Source: Acanthornis magna (Eukaryota > Chordata > Aves > Passeriformes > Acanthizidae). Taken from it: a stretch of 64,000 nucleotides of DNA. The stretch lies in the NCBI GenBank assembly GCA_036785705.1, contig JAWUZG010000159.1:4712001-4776000 (forward strand), in the 5' to 3' direction. The notes under the pieces were generated by a model. The model had not been told where the DNA came from, ran no database searches, and saw only the letters and a program-made list of their open reading frames with translations. Positions 35,001-47,266 of the stretch are shown here, piece after piece (position 1 is the first letter of the stretch; every line of letters starts with the position of its first letter). Made by a program: the position numbers and the translations under genes.

Positions 35001-38000
35001 TTCCACAGCATTTAACCTCCATCACACAGGTGACTACACAAAGCCGTCGTGAGTTACAAAGAAGTTCCAGATGTGTTGAAGTAAAGTTGGTTACTGAGAG
35101 AAACCACTTTAAAAGCAGGGTTCCTAGGATGTATTTACACGAGTAATAAAGCCTGGAGTTAAAAGGTAGGGTAAGGTTTCAACAGCAGTGCAGGGTTTTT
35201 TGGCACTGACGCCTGTTCTTACAGCTTCAGAGCAGGCCAGGAGGAAAGCCTGATCAATACAGATATGGTACTAAAGAAAGACAACCAATCTAATGCTTTA
35301 TAAAGCATTCATATCTCTTTTCCCACCCTCTTGCTTCCTTCTTAGTCACCGTGTTCCTTAGTGCTATTGAAAGAAAAGGTCATATTAAGCTGCAAACTCT
35401 GTGTTTAGTGGCACGCTCTGCATCACTCTCACAAAGCAAGCAACTTCACGTGGTAACTGACGTTGGAAAAATGTGCTGAAATCAGTAGGTTCTCAAGAAA
35501 ACCTTATCTTCTGATTATTATTTGTTACTTTTTGCTGGAGTTCTGTAGGCAGAAAGCTGAAGTTAATCTTGTCTCCCCTCGTGTTTCAGACAGCCCCATT
35601 CAGAGCCCTTTGATGTCCATGCAAAGAATCCCATTTTTAGTGGCCTTTGAACCAGATCTAGTAAAAGGGCAACTGAGCATTTGCAGGGGCTGCAATTGGC
35701 TAACTTGCTTTAAGGAGGAGAATTCACATACCTGTCTCTCTTTTCCCGTTCTTTTAATTTCTTTTCATATTTGTATACCATTAAGAGTAACGTAGATATT
35801 TGGTAAACAATGAAGACAAATGCCTCAGCTCTGACCATATTTCACTCTATTTAGATAAAAGCAAAGTAAAGAAGGAGCTCTGTGGCTGTTTTTCAGCCAC
35901 ACTAATTTAATGATTCCTGCTTGTTACAGCTATTGTGAAATTTAGGAAGGAGTTTGCATAAGATAACATATCCTGCTGTTGTAATATACTGGAGACAGGG
36001 CTCAGATCTCTGGATAAGGAATGCTGCAAAAATCCTAAGTGTTAATATCACCACACACCACTCTCCCCAGGATCTGAACCTGACCTCCCTTCCTTCATCC
36101 AAGCAATCTCTGTCTTTGTGAAAATCACAGGATTTTACAGGAAGAGAATTTTCTATAATTATTATGTGAAACAGTTCTTTTCCTTGACATTTATTCACGT
36201 TTGGGCATGTTACTGAACAAAGAGAATTCTATATCAAAATATGATCAATCTGAACACTTCTTGTGTTTGTAAAGAATGGACAGAGAGCTGCCAGCAAATA
36301 AGAAGCTGGAGGTGAAAAACTGAGGTGGTTGTCTTGCCAAAAGAACTTTAGACATTTCAAAATGAGCAAGGACTCGGGAGGGACAGTTTGTTTCTGGAGG
36401 TGCACTGGCAGGGAAGAAAACTCGAGTACCAAAACATCATTTTGGGCAGAAGGCAGTCTGGAGGTGATGTGAAGAGGGAGGGAGTGGTGTGCTTGTAGAA
36501 GGGTTTGGGTTCTGGCCTGGTTTCCCTTCCTCAGCAGATTGGTGGGAAACTTGTGGTCAATCATTCGTAGCCTGGGGGAGTCTGGGCTCCTGGGAGGAGA
36601 GGGAGGTGTAAAGATGAGCTGGAGGAAGGGGTCTGGAGCCTGGGGATGTCCCAGGGCTATGGCTGACCCTCAGCTGTTGTACAAAACTGAAATCCGTGTG
36701 TTTCTCTGGCAGCACCTCCTTGGGAGCTCCCTCCTTGGAGCTGCATCCTGCTGGGATGCTCCGAAGAGGCTTTTTTGCATTTGTTGGAGCACCAAAGGAG
36801 CAGAAGCCCTGAATGAGTGTCCTGCCTGAGCAGAGCCTGCAGGGAGGGCTGCCCAGGCTGCTGAGAGGTGAGTGCTGGAGAGACCATTGCTGTGCCTGGA
36901 GCTGATGGGGCAGCGCTGGGAGACACTGGGGCACTTCACAGCTCCCTTGGAGCAGAGGTGCAGCAGCTGGGGTGGGATCAAAGCCTCGAGCTTGTGCTGC
37001 AAATCATGTGGTTCGTAGCCCTTCTGGCTGTGGAGGGCTTTACAACATCTGCTGGCTTTTAATTAAGAGCACGAATTTTGCAGAAATGCTTGGCCTCGCT
37101 GGGTTTTGTTGATTCCTGTTTGCCTGGTTAAGCGCTTTTGGGGCTTTTCTCTTGCTGTGGCTCTGTGATGTGACCTGCAGGTGACTGCAAATATTTAAAA
37201 CACCCCGTGTTGGAGCCTTGATAGACAGGAACATCATTTTACAAATCCACAGGTGAGGTAGGTGTTTTCCAGCAGCCAGTCTTGTTACATAATAGAGGCA
37301 GTCTGGAGCAAAGCTTAATATAATGTGTGGTGCCAAAAATGTGCACATTGATGGCAAAAACCTGATTTATTGTTTATGGTGTGCCCAGGTGCACCAGACT
37401 GTTAATGTACAGCAGGCAGAATACTGTGTGATAATAATTTATTCACCTATATAAAAACCAAACAGGCTGGTCATAACCACCTTTATTCTGTGGCAAATCT
37501 TCTCTTCAAATTTGTAGTTTACAACATTTTTAAGAGATTAATGTTTCTGGTGCTGCCTTGTAGTATAAAGAAAAGTTCTCCTGCATTTACCAGCTGCTAA
37601 TGACTCCTTATTGCAACTTCTTGGTAAATCCAACTTTAAAGACAAATAAAGGTCTGACCATTTTTTTGGGGAGGATCCACAGCTGAGACTCATCAGTTTA
37701 GCCACAACCTTGACACCATGTTTGAATATATAACCTTTCCTCTCCCCAAGTAACTTATCTCTCACTAAGAAAAGACTTTCAGAGAGAAATAAACAAGTGT
37801 CTGCCTGTATGAACTAGGAAAGGGAAAATAAAATGAAAAATGAACTTGTATTATTTAAACAGTGTGACATGACAAACTGCAAGTGCTGCTCACACCTAGC
37901 CCTCTGAGAGCAGCTTGCTTTGTTGATAAGCTTTGACTGAACCTGAACCTTTAGTTCCTGAACCTAGTTTTGTGAACAAATTACATTTTGCAATAGCGTG

Positions 38001-41000
38001 ATACTGCAATCCTCCCGACTTGTTGGGATGAAATCCTACAAATGTCTGAACACAAAGACAAGGCCAAGGTGGGCATCAGTGTCGCAGATGATCTGTCAGC
38101 CCTCAGGGATGATTGCAGCTTGGAGCAGAGGCTGAGCAGGTTAATCACTGCAGTCCCTGGAAAGGCTGTCTGGGGGCTCAGGGCTGTCACACGAAATCTG
38201 AGGCAACAACTGTGGATTTTGGGTGGCCTGGGGCTGGTGCAAGTTTATCCAAGGGAGGCTCAGGAAGCTCTTGCATTGCCAAAGTGCATGAGCAGTGTCC
38301 CAGCCCTTCCTGCAGTGCCCAGGGCACGGCTGAGTTTGGGCACTCAACCCCCCTTGGGTGGGCACTACCCACCCAGAGTGTCTCAGGGCAAAGAGAGCAT
38401 TGCAGGCAGATCCAGGTGACCAAGCTTTCTTTATATTGGCAAATAACAGATGGCACAGATATCCAAAGCAGTCCTGGTTATGAAATCCGTGTCTGTGGTG
38501 TGGTGGGTGTTTATTCTGGTTTGTTGGGAGAACAAGAGTTGACAGCATCTTCCTGCTGGTTCCAAAGGAACAGCCCTTTCCAGAAGAGGCAGAGCCTGCA
38601 GAGTAAACACAGGGAGTCATGAGATGAGCATAAACCCAATGGAACATGGGAATTCTGGATCTATTTATCTGTTCCCATTGACATGGTTGTACTTATTGTG
38701 GAGGGTCCTGACCTCACATTCAGCTTAAGAACACAAGCCTGGGAATAAGAGCAGTGCAGAGCTGCAGGCAGGGCAGGATTTCTGTACATTTAGGGCACTG
38801 AAGGACTTGTGTTACCTTCTGTGGGGCACAGAGTGAGTGCACCTTAGGACCTGTGTGCAGTTCTGAATGCAGCTGGTGGAGCTTTCTCACATTTCCACAA
38901 CTGCATTTCACCCTCCCTTCTCAGGGTTGGTAAAGCAGGTTCCAGTGAATCAGATTATAAGGAAAGAGTGGGTGCCAAAAGAGTGTTGTCCCTGAGCTCC
39001 TCGGGAGGAATATTGGGGCAAAAAGCAAAATAGGACAGGGAAGGCAACAGTGTTTTGTGGGGAAATGGGAAAAATAATGAGGAAAAACAATAGGCAAAGG
39101 ATGGGGAAAGGACAAAGTCAATTAACTCACTTTTCACAGATGTATCTTTTCTATTATAAAGACAACAGAAGCAAAAGGGAGGAGGAATAAACAAAAAGTG
39201 GAAAGACAGAAAAGGATATTAGTGGGGGATGTAGAGAAAAGGAATAAAGAAACAGGGTAAAGGGAGAAAATGAGATGTTAATCTCTGGCCAAGGGTAAAG
39301 TCTATCCCTCCAGCAGCACAGATGGGATTTTGCTTCTGCTTTTTGCCTCTGAGTGCTTCTTTAAAGCAAAGAGCTAAGCAGGTACCAGGCTGTTTAGAGT
39401 GGTTGGCTGTCATTTGAGCTTCCCAGGTACTCTGTTATTTCCCTGCTGAAAATTCTTCATCTGCAAACATTTTTAAGCCATTGTTTTGTTGTTATGGGAT
39501 TGGAGAAAAGAGAGTCTGGGATTACTTCTTATTGCAGTGTTACTGTTCATATATTTTAGAAAAATACATTGTGGCAGTCATTTAAAAGAAAATTGAGGCA
39601 AATTAGAAAAAAAGGCAAGTTCAAAAAGCTGTTTCATTCTTTGAAGGACTTGATGAGAGAGGGAATGAAGAAGGACTGGAATTTGCACAACTGCAAGAGC
39701 CTGGCTGCATTCCTTTGTCAGTATTTTTATTGACTCTCACTTCCAAAGAAACAAGGATGCTTCAAGCTGTTCTCGGGAGCCTGGACATACCTTGCTGACC
39801 TGAGGAGGCTCAGTGACCACAGAGTCGTGTGTGGTGTTTGAACTGCAACAAAAGAGCTGAGATCACACTCCTCTCACTCTGAAGTGAAATTGTTTCCATG
39901 CCCTTCCAGTTTTGAGTAACAGCAATTCACACATTAGAAATGCCGTAATCTAATTTATTATGCCTGGCTCTGGAGTAATTTATTATTGTTTTCACATTTT
40001 TCCTTTTTTATCTTTTCTTACTCAAGGAATAGAGGAATAGGAGTCAGAGTTTCTGCTCTGCAAAGTTTGCAGTTTTGCCAGCAAAGTTTAACCAAATGTA
40101 TATGAGTTAAAGTCGGACTGGGGTGACTCTATAATGATAAATAGCTGGAGAGGACACAGGACCTGAATTCACTTTGTGATGAGTCAGGATCTGCAGGCAA
40201 GGATTTTATATGTCCATTATTGCCATAATAGTGACAGGCAGAAAATCACTGACTGCAGGGCAGCTGCAAAAAGGATAATGAGGATTATTATAGGCTCCAG
40301 TTAAATAGCATAAAATATGAATTAAATAACGGTGATCAGTTTTTCCACTAAATCTAATAGATGTCTGACTAGCAGAGTGTCATTCAGGTACCTTTTTTGC
40401 TTTTAGTTACTCTGAGAAAAGATGCACGAGTTATTAATGAGCTGTAACTAACTACTGCTTTCAAATAGTTTATATCTTGAGCTCTGAAAATGCACCGAGA
40501 CCCCAAAATTTGCACAGCACAACAAAAAAAGGTAAAAAGGGTGGCACTGAGAGCTAGGAGAGATGTGAGCAAGTGAAGATTGTTGTGCAGATGGAAACTG
40601 GCCACCCAAGAAGATCTGGCAGAGAAAGTAAAGTATTAATAGCATTATTAATCTGCTAAGTTTTACTGCCAGTAAAATAAGTAGAGAAAGCAAGATCAAG
40701 GAGGAGAAGTTATGAGGCAGCAACACAAATAATGTAACAAATTTACAGTTCTCGGGGGTATTGTGACTGTGGTTCCTGTTACCAAACGGAGTGTACGCAA
40801 GGGCAGCAGCTGTGCCAAGTGTCCAGATACTGCAGTTCGCAGTGGGATAAAGGGCATGACACTGTTTAAACTCAGTACTCTTCTCATATGGAGTAAATCC
40901 TCCATAATTATTTACTACAGAAGCCATTTTTCATGGGTTCAGGGGGAGGGGTTGAATGCTGAGTTAATTAATGCATTTCTTCTACTCTCACTCTGCAGAG

Positions 41001-42803
41001 CTCTGGCACTGTGGCCCTGCGCCACTGGGGCTTCTTGTCTTTTTTTCCAAAAACTAAAAGTTGTTCTCCTGATATCCTGGAGAGTTTTGTTTTTTTTCCC
41101 CCAGACAAAAAGTTCCTGTGATCTTAGAATGTCTGAGACTGTCATTCATGAGAAGGTTGGGCCACAGTTCAAATAGTTTGTGAAGAACTGCTTCTTTCCA
41201 GTCCATCAGCACTCAAGGCAATGCCACACCAGGCGCTGGAAGCCTCCATTGTGCTCCCAGCCTCTGTTTCACAGCAGGGCCTTGGCAAGAACATGTTAAG
41301 CTTTAATTGAAGAGTCATGTTTAATTTCAATGAAGAAAATTCTGTGCTGAGTCTGAGGTTTTCTAATAAAGTTCAGACTTATTTGCCAGTTTTTAGTGAA
41401 AACCTCTATTCGCTATTTTATTTGGTTGCTCTTGCCTTCCTGACAGTCACCATGACTCTACATAAGGATTCCATGATAAATTTTTCAGTTTATGCTATTT
41501 GGGGTTAAAGACAGACTCTCGGAGCATTTGGCCTCCCTGAGAATGACATGGAGTTATTTTATTTTTATTTTATTTTGATGTTTGGTTAGTAGTATCAACT
41601 TAAAGGATGTGATCATTTGATCCACGTGGGTGAGAAGTGGTTCCTGCTTTCCTCCACTCTGATTGCTCCTGGTCAAGACAGGTTTACACAGTTGGAAAAC
41701 TGAAGGTCAGATGGTTTAGAAAAGATTGACTAAACCAGGAAAATTATGGCCCAGGCTATTCTACATTTCCTGGCTTAAGAAAGGAGGGGAAAAAATCCCA
41801 ATAAATTGATGATTTCAGAGCCTACTAAAGATGCAGTAGGGCTCCTATGGATGGATTAAGAACAGAGGCAGATTTCAGGCTAAAGGCCCAAGAAAATACA
41901 ATATCTGGGACAGTAACTTCAACACATTAGAGTAATAAAAATCGCATTTGTGTGGAAAAAACATACCTTTTTAAAATAAACAGATGAGGCCTATCAACAA
42001 AGTCACATGTAGATAGAATTTCCTAGAAATACAAAAGGGAGAATATGAAAAAATTATTTGGAAGAAGAGAATAAAAACAGATCAGCAGGAAAACTGAAAT
42101 GTGGTACATTAGCTGTCAGAGAACCCTAACTCCCTTTTTGATTCCTCAGAAGCAGAGGAGGACACAGAGCTTTCCTCTGCTGCTTCAACTTCTTTCCTCT
42201 TAGGAAAAATCTGTTGTTTAGTTTGAAAATTCACATCTGTTTTATACAAACTCCATGAGTATTTTAAACTTCAGCTATAAATGCTGTTAAGACATCATTT
42301 GCTGCTCACAGGATGGTTTATGATTGGGATCACGTACTCCCTTCTCGAATCAGGAAATTAAGCCAGAATTCCCTATCTTGATAATTATCTCTGAAATCAG
42401 TGACAAACTGAGTCTCATCATCTGTGAGCTGGGCTCTGCCAAGGGTCCCAGGCTGCTGCTCCCTCCCAGTCACTGCAGGAGCTCAGGAAGGACAGGAATG
42501 TGCTGGGAATCCAAAGGTACCAGCCTCGAGACACAGGCAGGGCTTTGGCATCACAGGTTTATTTTCTTAACTTGTCTGTTTGTTAGTAATTTGTTTGTTT
42601 TCAAAATCTTCCTACTTCCCTTTCCCCAAACTAACTTAAACCCAAGCGAGCATCCTGTTTAAAAGTAAATAAATAAACAAAAAATCTGGCTATGTAATCA
42701 AATCTCAAGTATGTTGCTTATGTAAGTGATCTGAACTAAGTCAGCATGAAAAATCCAGAGTTCGGGCATTTTATCCCATTAAGTTCTAGGTCTTGATTGT
42801 AAA

Positions 42804-42853
<50 letters not shown>

Positions 42854-45800
42854 TTTCTTTGTTGTAGACACCTTTGAAAAACAGTTGCAGTACAGGGATA
42901 GAGCATTTTGAAGTATTTTCTGATCTCTCTCCAGCATTGCTGGCCTCTGTCTTTGGGAGTGAATTCAGTCTTTCTTCTCTTTCTTCCTCCCAGGCTTACT
43001 CAGAATCTTTTGGGTCTATAAAGCAAATCCAGGTAGCTTTACCCTTCAGAAACTGAAGATGAAGCAATACAGGAAACTGACCCAAACCTTTTAGGTTTAA
43101 TCCTGATAGATATTTCCCATGATGATTTAGGAGGTCACCATCTCTTTCCAGCTTTAATTCACAGCTGCCACTGAAGAGACGCTGATAATTCCCCACCTTG
43201 AAGGCCTGTATCTTAAATAAGCCAAAAAGCTGAAAAAAGCTGCATCTTGCACAAGCTTTAGTGCCCTGGTTCATTGGTATTTTGAAAAATGAACTTTTTG
43301 TTCAAGCTGGATGTTGGGAGTTAAACTCCAGTGGTCTTACAGAATGAAGGCTCTGTGTTTGGGGCATTTGAAATGCGTGGTTGGTTTTATTTTCCTCTTA
43401 ATTTTTGTGCGCTGGCTGTATTTACATTTTATGCCCAGATGGTTTTCTTTAACTTCTTAGTATAACTTACATGTAACATCTTGCAAAAGCTTTGTTTTCT
43501 TGATTTATGCCTCTGTGTTTGAATAGTTTGAAAACTTTGTTAGGGCACCTAATGGGGAAACTGATTTTTTAGCACTGTGGATGGCTGTTCTCTGTCAACA
43601 GAGAACTGGAAACTTGTGGGTTGCGTGTGTTGTTGGACAGGATTACAGTCATGTCATGCTGGGGGTTTAGATTTTATCCTTGAAGAAGCCTAAAACCTTT
43701 ACCTCCAACTGAAAGTGTTTTTTTCTTAGCACATTAATAGCTCTGAAATTAAGGAGCAAGTAAGCAATTTATATTTTTTCATGAGGGAACATGTTCTTCC
43801 CATATAATAAAATGCCATAAAAGATGCCAAGGCCTGTATGACAAGGATAAAGATGAAACTTATGAGCTGAGAGGTGTGATATGAACTATTCATTAAAGGA
43901 AAATCCAGCATTAGGTAGAACAAAAAATGCTCTCTGAGTAGATAAAAAGCCTGGTAAATACCACTGGGTATAACCATTTTGTACACAGCATTATCTGAAA
44001 GAAAAGTTTTTAAAGAAACATTTCTAGAAAATTCTAAAATGAGTCTACAATCTGATGTGCAAGTCAGATGTCCTGCATTGTCAGAGATAATTTTGTACTG
44101 TGAATAAAAGCACCTGCTTTGCAATGGCAGCCTGGAAAATCAGAAATCCCTCGTGTTCCACTGAACTGGAGGCTGAGGGATTCTCAAAACAGAGCAACAG
44201 AGGCTTCCTCTTTTCTGCATCTGGGGATGGCCTGGGGGATTTGGAGATTGCTTTAAAGATGAAGTGAATTGTGCGTGAAATTATGGAGCTGGCACAGGGA
44301 ATTGATTTCTTATCAATGATGACTGGGCCAAGTCTGAAGTGGTTTAGCTGCAATGACTAACAAGTGTTTCTGTTCCGTGTCAAACAAAATGAACTAGAAA
44401 CATTCACCAGCACTGGAGTTCTCTCAAAATGTGCTGCTGTCAGAATTCCCTTTCATCCCCTTTTAGGGGAAAGAAGAGTAGAAAAGCATCTCATTTTTGT
44501 ATATTGTGAATGTAATAGAAATTAGGCAGAGTACATTAAATTTACCATAAATGTGACACCTAAACTGGTGAAGTCTGAGCTGCACTGGGAAAGGGAAAAT
44601 ATTGGCAGTTACACCTTTCCAACCCACTGAGAGCTTTTCAGGGAGGCAGGACTTCTGTGCAGCCCCAAGGAGATGAGCTCTGTTCCCCAGTTTCAGTCTG
44701 AAAATCTTTCCATATACATCTGTTTGCATCTCACACCCCTTCAGCAGTGCTGAGAGAAAAACACAATGCTAAATTCACTACGTTGGCAAGGCATCATTAG
44801 AAAAGTTGGAGACAGGAATTTTCACCGAATCAGGGTTTGGAAGTTTCTAAACCTGCTCTCTGCACTCATCCCAAACACCAGCACATGCTGAGGAACCCCA
44901 GGAGCAACCTGGGGCACGATGGGATCTGTCTGTAGCTCTGAGTGGAAGAACAAGTCTTATTTTCATTGACCACAACCTTTGTGCTTGCCAGGGTCGTACA
45001 ATCCTGCAGAGCAGCATTGGTAAAGTATGGATTTTTCTGAATCAATCTTATGATTGATTAGTTTAGTGGGAGAATTTAAATCCTTTTAGTCTGTTAAGAC
45101 TATTAGGATTTCATTGCTTTTAGGACTTCTTTACATTTCTGTTTTTTTGCAGAATAGCAAATGATTTCCCACAACAACAGAAAAAAAATACTCATAGGCT
45201 GAGGATCCCTTGGAGCCATTTACTGTGTTCTGAATTATTTTTTTATTTTGGAGTTGATTGTGTTTAATGCAGACTTGTGGTCTGTTTTAAGTTGTGCTGT
45301 ACTATGAAGCCTTTGTCTCCCAAATAATGTTCATTCTCCCTGCATCCCATAATTGTGATTTCTCACTTGGGGGGAAGGGAGAGTACCTGTGAATGCATTC
45401 CAGTTCTGTAAGGCTCCCCTTAGGAACACTGCTGGAACTCCAGCCCTGAGCCTTCCTGGAGGAATGTGGGATGAATTTAACTTTTCAGGGGGCAAAGATA
45501 TTTAAAGCAATACAAGCTATGTAAGGAACTTAGGGATAGTCAACTAAATAGTTTTGTGTTGACTCCAGCTCTCTTATTGTCACGCAGTGATCAAGGGAGG
45601 GTACTCATGTGAGGACATGTGAAGAAATGGCTCTTTCCCTTTGTATATCTTAGGGGCTTTTCTAGACTTGGCCTTACTGGAACATAGTTACTGTTGCTAC
45701 AGTCCAATCTGGAATCTTTCCATCAGAAATGCTATTTTGATCACTGACTTCTAGATGGTTCATATCTCATTGTTCTGAAATTTGTCACCTCCAGAGCTTG

Positions 45801-46395
45801 GGAGGCGATGTAAATCCCATTTAATTTTAGATTGATTCTTTGCTATGCTAAACGCCAGATTTGGTTTTGTTTTGGCTTAAGATTTCTATGGATTTCTGAA
45901 GGCAGAACCATCGGGGAGCTGCAGGGGTGGGTGGCACAGCCATCTGAAAGGCTCAGGTGACCCAGCGTGGGATTGTGCCTTGCTGCAGACTGTGTCACCC
46001 CACAGACAGTGTCACCCGAGCACTGCAGGTGTCCGGAGCGTCCCTCTGGGAAGGCCATGGCAGGCTGTGTTCCCAGCCCCAGGACAGTCAACTCCAGGGG
46101 CACTGGACACCCTCCAAGGGCAAGAAAACCATGGCCTGCCCTCCCCTGCCCCAGGGAGTGAGGAAGGTGCATGAGGAGCATCCCTTGCGGCACCACTCCA
46201 GTTCATCCTGAAGGTCCAGCACGTCGGGAGCAGCAGCACTCAGCACTTCTTAGAGAGTTTCTTAACCCTAAACAAGCCCTGGGACACATTCGGCTGCCTG
46301 CTGCTCCCCAGCAATGGCACTGCTGCCAGCACCCAGGGATAGCCAAAATACCAGAATTCTCAGAGGCCACTGTCATCACCCAGCAGGGGAGCCAA
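32061..46395. other. EDN3-ZNF831 intergenic region, left part
   Basis: Upstream flank of EDN3. It is AT-rich, with GC-richer patches near 36.6-37.0 kb and 38.1-38.6 kb that carry only short overlapping open frames. A 45-base T run is listed separately. No gene or RNA was recognised. Distal EDN3 enhancers could lie here but cannot be seen by eye. Confidence 0.6.
42808..42852. repeat. 45-base T run
   Basis: An uninterrupted run of 45 T in the EDN3-ZNF831 intergenic region. It could be the tail of a minus-strand retroposed element, but I recognise no element body beside it. Confidence 0.9.
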
Positions 46396-46585
46396 GGTGT
46401 GGGACGGTGTCCCTCCCCAGGGAAGGTGTGGGACGGTGTCCCTCCCCAGGGAAGGTGTGGGACAGTGTCCCTCCCCAGGGAAGGTGTGGGACGGTGTCCC
46501 TCCCAGGGAAGGTGTGGGAAGGTGTCCCCTCCCAGGGAAGGTGAGGGAAGGTGTCCCCTCCCAGGGAAGGTGTCCTGTCCCCAGG
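46396..46585. repeat. 29-bp minisatellite, about six copies
   Basis: Units of 28-29 bases starting GGTGTGGGACGGTGTCCCTC begin at 46396, 46425, 46454, 46483, 46511 and 46540, with a partial copy after. The array is G-rich on the plus strand. It sits about 270 bases left of a CR1 element. Confidence 0.92.
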
Positions 46586-46851
46586 CTGGCCCCGGGGACA
46601 GGTCAGAGCTGTGATGGTGACATTCCCGCAGGTGGCTCCCGCTGGCCGGGGCAGGCTCCGGGTCGGGCTCAGGAGCAGCGCTGCTGTCCCATTGAGAGGT
46701 GGCATTACAATGCACAGCCCCAGCAAACCCAGCCCGGTTCCCACGGGAGCAGCAGCTCACGGCACGGAAGGTGTTGAGTGATGTGACTCTAAGAACAAGC
46801 ACACAGCTCTGAGAGCAAATAAATCCGCGCTGGGAGCAGCAAGTTAACCCT

Positions 46852-47266
46852 GTCTATCGAACAGGAGCGGCTGAGGGAGCTGGGGAGGCTCAGCTGGAGA
46901 AAAGGAGGCTCAGGGGGGACCTTGTGGCCCTGCACAAGTCCCTGACAGGAGGGGACAGTGAGCTGGGATTGGTCTCTTCTCTGGGGGATTGGTCTCTTTT
47001 CCCAGGTAACAAATTGCAAGAAAAGAGCAAATGGCCTCGAGTTGCCCCAGGGGAGGTTCAGACGGGAGCTTAGGAAAAATTTCTGCACAAGTTGTTGAAC
47101 GGACTACCCAGGAGAGTAGAGGAGCCATCATCCCTGGAAATGTGCAAAAAATGTGTGGATATGGCACTTGAGGATATGGTTTAGTGGTGAACAAGGTGGT
47201 GGTGCTGAGTCGATGATCTCAGAGGTCTTCTCCAAGCTTCAGGGCTCAGTGATTCTGTGATTCAAT
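46852..47266 (+). mobile_element. CR1 LINE 3' end
   Basis: The sequence follows the 3' end of avian CR1 elements: GAGCGGCTGAGGGAGCTGGG, then a GGAGGCTCAGGGGGGACCTT block, CAGGTAACA, AAATGGCCTCGAGTTGC, CCCAGGGGAGGTTCAG, TTAGGAAAAATTTCTGCAC, CATCCCTGGA and GTGTGGATATGGCACTTGAGG. It ends in the typical short ATTCTGTGATTC repeat. It is 5'-truncated, as most CR1 copies are, and has no reverse-transcriptase frame. It supports a bird or other sauropsid source. Confidence 0.9.
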
